From Tetradesmus obliquus (lineage: Eukaryota; Chlorophyta; Chlorophyceae; Sphaeropleales; Scenedesmaceae), in the NCBI GenBank assembly GCA_030272155.1, contig CP126196.1:1488001-1552000 (forward strand): DNA of 64,000 bases, read 5' to 3'. The position numbers were made by a program, and so were the translations under genes. The notes beneath the pieces were generated by a model. That model had not been told where the DNA came from. It did not search any database and worked only from the letters and a program-made list of their open reading frames with translations. Of the stretch, positions 33,248-43,124 are shown in pieces; the first letter of the stretch is position 1; every line of letters begins with the position of its first letter.

Positions 33248-36200
33248 CATGTTCCTGCGAGCGACTGCTGACGCGCCCACTGCTGTTGCCCACTTGCATG
33301 CAGCCGCTCCAGTCGATTCCTGCTCCACGAACCCCACCGCGGGCGTCGGCTACACTTGGACCTGTGGCACCGCTGCATCAGGCACCGCCTGCAGTGCCAA
33401 GTGCGCCAATGGTGACACCACGCCACCCACAGCGAATTGTACCAACGGCGAGTGGGGTGCAACAACTGGCGATTGCGACCAGCGTGAGTTGCCACAATGC
33501 TTGCTGCATGACGGCTGTTGCCCTAAAATTGTTCCTGCAATCAGTCCTCCGCCTGTTGTGCCTGACGTGAATGTCGTTCCTGCATTTGGGGCGCTTGCTC
33601 GTCGGCTGCTGTGACAGTGCTGTGCCACGTAATATCGCGACCTGTCTTGCAAAAGCGTTCACTATCCAACAGCAATCACTTACGCACTCGTTACTGCCCC
33701 TTCGTGGCCCCTGCAGCCGCAAAGACATGCAGTGGCACGCCCAGCGGCACCAGCCTAGCTGTTTGGAAGTGCACTGATGGATCTGCTGCAGGCACAGTGT
33801 GCACCGCCACCTGCAACAATGGTGGCAAGCCACCCAGCTCTACTTGTGGTTCTGACGGCCAGTGGGGGACACCTGCTGGTGGTGACTGCGTCACCTCTTC
33901 CTGCTATGGATGCTTGTCTGGAGCCAAAGGGTGCGGTGATCTGAGACTGCTTTCTATGTATGCAAGACTGTCGCCGTCACCAGATGAAATGCCTGCAACC
34001 CACTTGCTATACCTTGTGCATACAAATTGGAGCTCATAGCTGATCTGATTGCTTGTGTTCTTGCTGTTGCAGAACTGCCTGCCTCGACCGCACTGAAGAC
34101 ACCGAGTGCGCCACCACGGCTGCCTCAATTCAGTTGAAGTTTATGGCATCTGGTGGCCTGCAAGACTGCATGGTGCGTTGGGTTATTGCTGGCAGGAAAC
34201 AGCATATATATGATCTGCTGCTGCATGTATCACAAGCAGTTTCTTCGAGTTGGAACGCCAGCAATCATCTCATTGCACCGAGCTGCACTTGGTGCTGCAG
34301 GTGTACCGCACTAGCCTCCTCACATGTGAGCAAAGCAATGCCACAACAAATGTGAATGGCACTGCTAAGTTCCTCAACGCCACTCTGGGGCTCTACACAG
34401 TCAACCCCAGTGCATCCTGCAAGGACCGCACCACAGGCCAGGCACTCAGGTGGGCTTCGGCAGGTCAAACATAGCAGCACCTGTGAGACCATTGTCTGAG
34501 CCAGGTAAGCTGGTGATCTGCAGCTTGCTGACGCTGTTGACACTGCAGTGATTACCTGCATGAACAGCAGCTAATGCTGGTGAACAGCACATGGGTGTTC
34601 AGCTGCTGTGCTGCTCATACCGTTCCTTGTGTTTATTTCTGCCTGCAGGTGGACGCCCAGCCTGGCTATTGCGCCTCCAACCACCAGTGCTGTCATCACG
34701 CCCCTGGCAACGCTTGCACTGGCTGCATCCCGTGACACCACACTCCTGGACGAGCTGAAGCTCACCACGCAGCAGGCTATTGGCAGCCGCAAAGTGCTGG
34801 CGGCTGTGTTCAAGAAGTACGGCTATGACGAGGCCTCCATCGGCATTGACTTGCTCACCTTCGAAAACGCCACCATCGCCCGCCCCATGTTTGCTGCCTT
34901 CTATGGCACCAACATCCAGCTGGCAGGGCTCTTCTCCATCATGAGCGCAGCCCTGACTCCCATCCTGCCAAAGCCTGCTGTTCCTGCCACACGGCGGCTG
35001 CTTGCCGACTCAACCAGTCCCGCACAGGCCATCAGTGAAGCGCTGACCTTCAACATCTACAAGATGCTGGCAGTCACTCCTGCCACATCTCTCATCGACA
35101 CCACAGACATCAGCAGCCTCCTGGCAGCTGCATATGCTGATGCGTCCGCCAAGGTCACCGGAGTAGCACCTGTTAATGCTGCCGAGCAGATCGACTTCTT
35201 CAAAGCCGTTGCAAAGGTTGGTGACTGCGTGCGCTTTTTTCAGCTCAGCAGTTGCACCGCCATCTTCTTGTTTGATGCAGCAGCAGGGCTGGGGAGCAAG
35301 TGATGCTCGCAACATTGCAATTGCAAAGCTTTGCAGCTGCTGCTGATGTTGCTGCTGCAACTGCTGCTGTTGCTGTTGTATGTGTGCAGGTTGTGGACAA
35401 TGTTGACACACGCCTGCGCGGCATGATTGTTGCAGCCAAGGCATACGACACAGGGAAAGACGATGCCAGCTACACCATGCCTTTGGCAACCATCATGGCT
35501 ATTCACAGCAGCGTTGCCGAAGGGGTAGCATCCACCGCTGTTTCTCAACTGGCTACTGACTTGGCAGCTGGCACATCCCTGAATCTCACAGCCCGCCTAA
35601 CGCAGCTCGCAGAGGTGAGGATTCCTGTATTTTGCTTGCTTGCAGTCATATAGCATTTTATTTAGCACATGTGGCGATTTGTCCAGGCTGCACCACCTGT
35701 GCAACTACTGCGTTCCGCTGCTTTTTGGCTTGCTTCTGCGCAATTCGCGGACACATGCTGTTGTGCTTGCAGGACTTCAGCGCTGCTGCACTGACCCTCA
35801 AGTTCAGCTCCACCGGTCTCACCCAGTCCAAGGTGTTCAGCAGCCTCAGCACCAGCAGTGAGTTGACACTGCTTCACAGCAACAGCATGTGACATGTCAC
35901 ACATGTCTATTCTGCCAAATGTTCATCGTCCAGCACCTAGACTGCAACAGCCACCAACCTGAATCGTGCTCTTCTGTTTGCAGGCGTAACACCCTCTAGC
36001 CTGGTCAATCCTGCAAGTGCCAGCACCACTGTGACAGTGCCCAGCAAGCCTGGCCTGCTTGGCCTCCTAGGCCTCCTAGGCCTCATCGGCCTCATCGGCG
36101 TCATCCCTGCAGCTCTGTCCATCCCTGCGGGTGTTCTGCTGATTGGATCCCTGTTGCTGGCTCCCACTGGCACCTCTGTTACTGGCACATCTGTCGGCAC

Positions 36201-39200
36201 GCTGATCACCAACTGCATCAACAACGTGCCTGTCAAGGACCTTGCAATGCTCAAGACGCTCAACAAGGACCTGCCAGACACGATCCTGCAGCAGATCGCC
36301 GTTGCTAGCGTGTGCCTCCCTGGCGGAACGCTCTACAACAGCACAAACTCCACTGGCGTGTCAAACGATACGTCTTTCCAAGTGAAGGATCTGCCTGCTG
36401 GGACTGTCCTCGTTGGCAACACCAACAGCAGCACCACCACAGTCATCCTGCCACCTGGCATTGAGGTAGGGCCGCAGTTATTGTGCTGTCAGTGTTAGCT
36501 GGTGTATGCAGCGCCCATACGCCAGCAGGAAATTTGTGCTTCATCTGCGTGTCGGGCAATTGCATAGCAATGAACAAATGTGCAATGGACTTGCTAGACC
36601 GTTATTAGGTCGTCCCAAGCGTCACAATTGGAACTATGTGTTGCGTGATGCTGCAGCTTCTGTCAACTTGTTTTATGTCTTGCTGCTGCGCTCTCAGGTT
36701 AACTCCAGCAGCCTGCCAAACACCACGGTAATTTACGTTGGAACCACCACACCAGCTGACGTCAACACGGGCGGAGCTACGCTGCCAGGCGATTCCTGGA
36801 CTGTGGCGCCTGCCCCTGTCGACACGTGTGGCAAAGCCTTGCCGTCCATTGCACCCCTGTCAGTCACCGACGCTGCACCTGCTGGCGTGGCCAGCACTAA
36901 GCTACAGAGCGCGCTGCGCGGCATTGGCTCACTGTCAAACTGTGCGGTAAGTGGCAATGGGCTGCGCAGTGGCCGCATGCTGCTGTACGGGCGGGTGTAC
37001 GCCAGCTATGTTGCGCAACAAAGTGATGCAGCCCTGTGACAGCGCTTGCTGATGTATGCAACCCTATGCCTGCAGGGTGACTACTACTCCTACACCGCCC
37101 TCTCAGATGGTGACCAGGCGGCACTGAAGCAGGATGCTTACCATGTCAACAGGGACTATTACGGCATTATGTACAAGGTGTGTGCAGCAGGTCACCTCAT
37201 GACTGTGGAGTGAGAAGCTGTCGAGAAGCATGATGCACTGGTTTGTGCAGACAACTTTGTTGGCGTGCTCTTTGCCCTGCTAGCCGCACTTCTATTCAAA
37301 CACAGCATAGGTCTTCATGTCTATGCGCATGTGGCCAGCGGATCATGCAACATTGATGTGCAACTGCTGTAGTTTCTCAGCCTATGGATACAATTCGACT
37401 ACTGCCATGTCCAAACATCATATTCAGCTCTGACAACGTCTGTGTTGTGATGTTGCTTGTTGAAACAGGATTTCGTCACCGGGGGACCTGATGTTGGCAC
37501 TGTGGTCACGCGCGGAACCTTTGGCGTGGAAAATGTCACAGGACCAGGGCACGTGAGTGGCGGCCGCATTGATGGATTGCATGTAGGCTTCACATGCACA
37601 TGCCTGTAGGCAGAGCTCAATCTTGCCAAGCTGTGGGACACGCTGAAACTTGTATGTCTGACGCATGGTGTCGTTAGGTGCATGACGTTGTTTCCTATGC
37701 TGTCATTCACACGTCTGCTTGCCGCTCTTCCCCTGTTAAAATGCTGCAGCTCGTGGCAAGCGGTGCATGGAAGGGCAGCAGTGAGAACCACAACGACGAG
37801 GTCAACTGCCTGGACTCCTGGACTGGCCTCTCTGTGAAGATTCCTGTGGCTGGCCTCACCCCCTTCCCCAGCGATGCTAAGTCACAGGAGAGCTGGGCAG
37901 AGCAGGTTGTGGCTACGCCAGTCACAATGGCCACGCTGGGACAGGGGCTGGCAAATGCCACCGTCACTGAGCTGCAGGCCAAGTATGATGCTGCCTACAC
38001 AGGCATGGGTGCAAAGGTGGCCGGCATGTTCACCCAGGGCATGATCAACTCAGGTGAAAGCGGCGCCCAGCACTTCCTCCTGCAAGGGATACCCACTTCT
38101 GCTGCCAGCACACTGTGCACCAGCGCCTTGCCCTGTCTGTGCTGCCCACCTCCAGTGGCCTAACCTGCTGCCGCTGCACCTTGCTCACCTGCAGACCCTC
38201 TGCGCATGCTGAACTCGACCAATGCCAGCCACGTCACAAGCGCTGTTACAGTGCTGGCAGCTAACGCACAGGCCCTCGGCGCGATGTCTATTGTCCGCGC
38301 CCTGGCTGACTGCAAGGGCACACTGGTGTCCAACGAGCTGTACGCCCAGGTGTGTACTTCATTGTGTGCTGCAGTGTGGCAACACTTGCATAAATGCATG
38401 CAGCTTTACAATAACAACAGCAGCTGATTGCTTTTGCAATAGCAGCAGCGCTGTTCTGAATAGCACTTACTGCGATGTTTTTGTTTTATTCTTGCTATTC
38501 TTGCTCTTGTGACGTTTCCATACTCCTGTTTGTGTTGTGCTTGCAGTGGGCTGCTGCTCTGCTGAAGGCCCCAGTGCTGGAAGATGTTGCCAAGCTTACC
38601 GATGTGCTGAAAGCCAGTAGGACTTGCCTCCCCGTCGATTGTGCCTCTGGCGCTGCCAAGTCGTTTGTGGCCATCACAGCCAAAGCTGTGTCCCTGAAGG
38701 TGAGCTGATTTGTTGATACGGGGGGCAGCACTCATTGTCATCAACCTGTGGCTCAACAAAAAAAGCACTGCTCCGTTTTGGCATGAAGGCTACTACGCAG
38801 TACAAGTACAGGCAGCAACCTCAGCCATCGCAGACACTTGTGACGTGTTGCACCCTTTTTTGCAGCCACACCTTGGCCACACAAACATATAAACATGGTA
38901 TTGCACAGTATGCGTTCAGCTGCGGGAGATGTGTTGTCACTCAACGGCAGCTGTTGCTTGTCCTCTCCCTGCTGCTCCGCAGGCTTTCTACAAGACTTCC
39001 AGTGTCGTCCCTCCATCCGTCCAAGAGGACCTGCTGACAGTCACACAGATTGCACGGGTAGTGCAGAGCGACCTGTATGACTCCATCAAGCAGTGCTGCA
39101 GCAGCACTCCAGAGTCTGCTGCAAAGCCATTCGACAAGTACACCTCCACAAATGTGGCTAGTGTCATCTCCTCCGCCAGCATCAACACGACTGCTGTTCT

Positions 39201-41856
39201 GCTTGAGTCAGGCAGCTACACAGCAGCTCCCGCAGCTGTTGTCCCAGTGATGGCAGGCCGCCTGCTGAACTCTGCTGGCGTGAAGAACTGCGTGGTGAGT
39301 AGCTGCTTGTGTCTCTAGATAGGCACGTTGCAGTTGATGCTATGCTGCCATCATTGCATGTAGCGCTGTGCAATTGACAGCGCTGAATACTGTGCTGTCC
39401 AGAGCATCCAGTGCTGTTCCCATCCTATGCTGCTTCGCGGGCCCATACCTTTGGTCATACAACACTAACGCTGAAACTGTGCATTTCTGGCTGTGTGCAG
39501 GGCAAATATGAAGTGCTCCCAGCCAAGACGGTCACTCTGGACCTGACCACATCCTCCACTGGCTCCTTCTCCATCACTAAGCCAGCAACAGCAGCCTACA
39601 CCTTCAAGAGCAGCTACCCTGGCAGCACGTGTGTGGATAGCCTGACCAGTGAGTCCCTTGCTGGGCAGAGCTGGCGGTTACATGAAATTCTTACATGAAA
39701 TTCTGGGTGCTGCGCATCTGTTTTGAAGTTGGAGTGCCACTGCAGCAGGCAGCTTCGGCTCTGCAGCGGAAACTTTCTAGACACCAATTGACTCATTCGC
39801 TTCTGCTGCCGCACACTGTTCTCCTGCTGCTGCAGACGTGACCGTCACCTTCCCCTTCGTTCTGAGGATGCCTGCAGCAATAGATGCAGCCATCACAGCC
39901 ATCTCCCTGCTCACTGTCCCTGCTGCAAGCGACCCAGAGGTGCTTGCCACGTATGCAAGTGCCGACAACGCCGGGCAGGCAGTGCCGGCCTACCTGTGGC
40001 AGCATGTGTACAGCATGTTCGGCTACGGCAACTTTGCCACCAACAAACAGGTGGGCGGCTGCTTTTGACCTATCGTTTGCCTGCATGTTTCTTAGTCACT
40101 TCAATGTTACTGCTGTCGTTGCCTGTGGTACCGTGACTACTACATGTTGTAAGTAGTAATCAAGCAACCCAAGCATAGCTTGGACCAGCGACCCAACAGA
40201 CTGCTCTCACTGGGATTCGATCCCTGATCCTTAAGCATAGAAGCCTGCGCGCATACCAAGTAGACCAAATTGGACACCTAGCATACAAACATATTTCGCG
40301 TGTGTTGGATGCCACATGTAGACGATTGCAAGCCTACATGGGGGATTCGAGCCCCTCCTTCGAACTCCCTAGTATGCACTAAGCGGCTTTTTGGGTAGGT
40401 AAGTACCCTTTTTCTGTTCTCTCAACCAAGCGGAACCTGTCCCCACATCCAGCGTGGTTCTTGATCCCCCAAGGGAGGCGCGGATTGGGCAGTAGCCTGG
40501 TGAGAGGCGTACTGCATGCTACTGAACTGGTGTGCGATCCGAGCCATGGCTCGGCCAGTACGTGTTGTAGCACTCCGGGGTATCTGGTAAGTCCGACTGG
40601 TAGTAATCAAGCAACCCAAGCATAGCTTGGACCAGCGACCCAACAGACTGCTCTCACTGGGATTCGATCCCTGATCCTTTGTAATATGCCGGGCTGATCC
40701 ACATCGCTTGCAACCATTGCTGTGCTGCAGGCTGACTTCCTGTCCCTCGGCGGCACAGCCTTCACCAAGCAGAACGGCAAGACCTCGCCGCTGCTGGTGG
40801 CAGTGCTGGGCAGCAATGCACAGACCATGTCCACCTTTGTGTCAACGCAGAAGCTGATGCTGGGCCTGCTGGGCAGCAAGTACAGCGAGGATGATGTGGC
40901 CAAGGCAGTTGTGGAGGCAGCCTACAGCACCTTCAAGGCCGTCAACGCTGTCAACGCTGCGCACACCCTCAACAACAAGACAAACCTGGTCTCAATGTAC
41001 ATGACCACCTACAAGGCTCTGAAAGGCAGTTCATCAGGCGCTACGGGCAGGCACCTGCTGCAGGCTGCCTTGACAGATGATTAGCTGGGCAACATCTTTG
41101 GCGCTGTGGCAAACACAGTGTCTGCCACCAACACCCAGGTCCAGACCGCTGTCACTGCAGCAACACAGGCAGCTGCAGACCCCACCAGCACTGTCGATGC
41201 GTCCGACCTGATGGTAACTGTCAGCCAGATGGCTGCCGTGCAGCAGCAGTCCCTGGCCGCAGACGTCGGAACTCTGGCGACCACCTTTGCCACCGAGCCC
41301 TCGACCGACATCACCACCTTGCAGAATGTGAGTGGCTTTGGTGTCAGTTTGCAACACATGAACATGCACTGTCTTTAAGGTTGTATGTTATGAAGTGCAG
41401 CTGGTGAGCATGCTGCTGTGCCGCTGAAATGGTGCTGACTTGCCTTCCCGCTGCTGCCGCCTTGTGATTTTGTGCCTGCAGGATTACAGCGGCACAGCTC
41501 TCAACACCAAGCTGGCTGCAGTTACCATTGACAAGGCTACTGTGGAGTCTGCCATGACAGCTGCCCTGCCTACGCCTGCTCCAGCCACTGATGTGACCAA
41601 CACCACAACAGCGCCTACAAGAATGGAAGCCATCAAGTCGCTGGCATGGGTTGCAGGCCCAGTTGTGGGTGGCGTTGTGCTGCTGGCACTTGTGTGGTAC
41701 TGGATCGCCAAGCGCCGCGCTGCTCAGGCCATTGGGATGAAGCCGGAGGCAGGGGCAGAGGCACGTGGCAGTGCTGAGGGCAGGGATGGCAGCACACCCA
41801 GGGAGGCGTGGGGTGCAAATGGGGCCCCCAGGGCACAAGCCTCACTGGGCCACTAA
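28119..41856 (+). CDS. Giant secreted/type I membrane protein with tandem six-cysteine modules
   Basis: Exons: 28119-28176, 28436-28612, 29123-29308, ten 180-nt exons (29656, 30055, 30448, 30898, 31291, 31705, 32098, 32503, 32896, 33304), 33717-33957 (3' end uncertain), 34073-34172, 34301-34449, 34649-35216, 35390-35614, 35773-35857, 35984-36465, 36698-36946, 37076-37177, 37469-37552, 37750-38053, 38195-38349, 38547-38699, 38983-39294, 39501-39648, 39836-40050, 40731-41327, 41482-41856. They total 6,765 nt in one frame (2,255 codons). Exon 1 is a signal peptide (MMRRYLVTTLATLLWAAAT). Each module is ~60 residues: Cys, VxxxxW-x-C, G-T-x-C-x-A-x-C, PP-x3-C, W, then G-x-C, reminiscent of CCP/sushi but with six Cys. 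The middle has helical blocks such as VITPLATLALAAS, and a GLL/GLI run near 36050. The end has one membrane helix (VAGPVVGGVVLLALVWYWIA), RR and a ~50-residue cytosolic tail. One TAG (41082-41084) lies in frame. Inferred to be a surface or wall protein; family not recognised. Confidence 0.8.
28748..28891 (+). pseudogene. Decayed six-cysteine module exon
   Basis: The stretch encodes a recognisable module end (STTCTSTCYNGDASPPVETC, then WGNPVGDCDQ) but has lost the first cysteine. Its donor reads AT where the otherwise similar exon 28436-28612 has GT (CCAAC then ATGAGA versus GTGAGA). Since neighbouring exons are all phase 1 to phase 1, skipping it leaves the frame intact. Confidence 0.65.
29416..33640 (+). 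repeat. Five-unit ~800 bp tandem array carrying ten module exons
   Basis: The array starts inside a truncated copy of exon type B and holds five full units. Each unit has intron, 180-nt exon A, intron with a (CAG)n tract, and 180-nt exon B. The distances between corresponding points are 792, 843, 807, 798 and 801 bp. These match exactly the CAG counts of 11, 28, 16, 13 and 14, so the tract is the only length variable. Outside it, units differ by a handful of substitutions. Confidence 0.95.
30756..30839 (+). repeat. (CAG)28, longest tract of the array
   Basis: Intronic tract in unit 2. Sister tracts are at 29964-29996 (11 units), 31599-31646 (16), 32406-32444 (13) and 33204-33245 (14). All lie between exons A and B and are preceded by TTTGTC. 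Confidence 0.97.
40147..40684. mobile_element. TRIM-like element with identical terminal direct repeats
   Basis: Two identical 79-bp direct repeats (40153-40231 and 40600-40678) enclose 368 bp of non-coding sequence. The 526-bp unit is flanked by a direct duplication TTGTAA (40147-40152 and 40679-40684). Identical ends mean a very young insertion. There are no coding parts, so it would be a non-autonomous terminal-repeat element of the LTR kind (TRIM). The ends do not read TG...CA, and the repeat holds a tRNA B-box-like GGGATTCGATCCC, so a tRNA-related composite is an alternative. It sits in an intron of the six-cysteine gene. Confidence 0.65.
41082..41084 (+). other. In-frame TAG in the six-cysteine gene
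   Basis: The exon 40731-41327 is 597 nt and divisible by three, and both its splice sites match the phases of its neighbours. The TAG divides HLLQAALTDD from LGNIFGAVANTVSATN. The open frame and protein character continue on both sides, and the membrane helix lies downstream. Confidence 0.8.
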
Positions 41857-43124
41857 ATGATGTGTGTCGAATGATCTTGCCAAATGATCTTGCCTGAATG
41901 CGCTTTGGATATGATTATGTGTCCTGAATGATTGTCTAGAACGCCTCTGTGATTGTGTGCTTGTATGTTTTGCGGCTGTGGATACATTTGTAGAAGGCAG
42001 GTTATCCCCGTGGGGTTGATTCGCATTTGGTTTCCCACTTCATTTCCTGGTGCTGTGCCGCTGTGATGGCAGCCCTTTACAACGCATGGAAGTAAGTATC
42101 ACCAACACAATTGAAGTGCAATAAACCGCTATCACGTCATTTTTTAAGCCGTAGTCGGAAGGAGATCCTGTTATCATTTGCCTGCATGTCAAGCATGTTT
42201 GACTAGGCACAATATCAGCTCATCATTCTCTCTTTTGTATGGTCGGATTCGTGACATTCAGTTCATTTTGGATCAACTGCCAACTGTGTTGGCCAAGAAC
42301 ACCATTCATTTTCTGGTTGGTGCTGTCGGCTGTTACTCATTAGGTCAGCAACATTTCTGTTTGCAGCAGGTAATCAACTGTTTGTGCTTGTCTGGAACTC
42401 ATCAATCATGAGGAACAGTGGCCCATGGCCGGTCTTCACACGGCTTCTAGCAGTGCTGTCACTGCTAGTGCCTTTGAACCAGAGCATTTGCTCCTCGTTA
42501 CCCTTTCATCAGCCTAGCAGCCTGCAAGCGGCACTGCAGGCAAGTCCATGCCTAACAGCATACTAGTCACACATGAGTGCTGCCAGGCGCCGCACGATCC
42601 TCATCCTCAACATCTGCATCTGATGTTACCATCTAAGCCATAGTAACCCCGCGCTCCACAGGAGCGGGAAAGTGCATGACTTCCCCGCACGACAATCCTG
42701 TTGCACTACTGCCCCACATACACACATCGCTACAGTATGCCAATGCCAAAACAAGTGCAGCACATTTAAACATCATACAACTGAGTACAAGGTTACAAGA
42801 GTCCTACACATCAGCAGCTGGCAGCCTGCAATTCCCAACTGAACAATGCAATACGCAACTTGAGTGCAGCAAAGCAAGCAGCGTTGCAATCGTGGCAATA
42901 CCCATCACGGTTTTGTCCTTGATGCACAGCTGTCCTCATTGGACACCATTTTGTGAAACCCCACAACACGGCCACACCAACGCAGTGGCCTTTCAACGCA
43001 ACGTTTGCACCTCAAAGAGGCACACTGTGCAGTTCACCGTGAAAGAATCCCATGCACGCTCAGGTGAGTCGCCATGAGCTGCAGAGCATGCGCAACATCC
43101 TCCCGCAAAAACATCCCAGCCACC
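41857..43124. other. Intergenic between convergent genes
   Basis: The six-cysteine gene ends on the left and the alcohol dehydrogenase, on the other strand, ends on the right, so both 3' UTRs and terminators lie here. The sequence is more AT-rich than the genes. I see no gene or repeat in it. Confidence 0.6.

Noticed and set aside
29646-33614. Five long open frames of ~240-280 residues containing poly-Gln, and their antisense poly-Cys/Leu partners
   Set aside because: They run through introns of the tandem units. The poly-Gln is the intronic CAG tract, and true exons A and B are bounded by good splice sites.
40153-40400. Functional tRNA gene suggested by A- and B-box-like motifs on the minus strand
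   Set aside because: The acceptor and anticodon arms do not fold convincingly, and the B-box lies in a direct repeat present twice. Better treated as part of a mobile element.
41020-41084. A short intron removing the in-frame TAG
   Set aside because: Candidate donors before the TAG either break the frame or are weak (GTCTCA), and the whole exon is already in phase with its neighbours.
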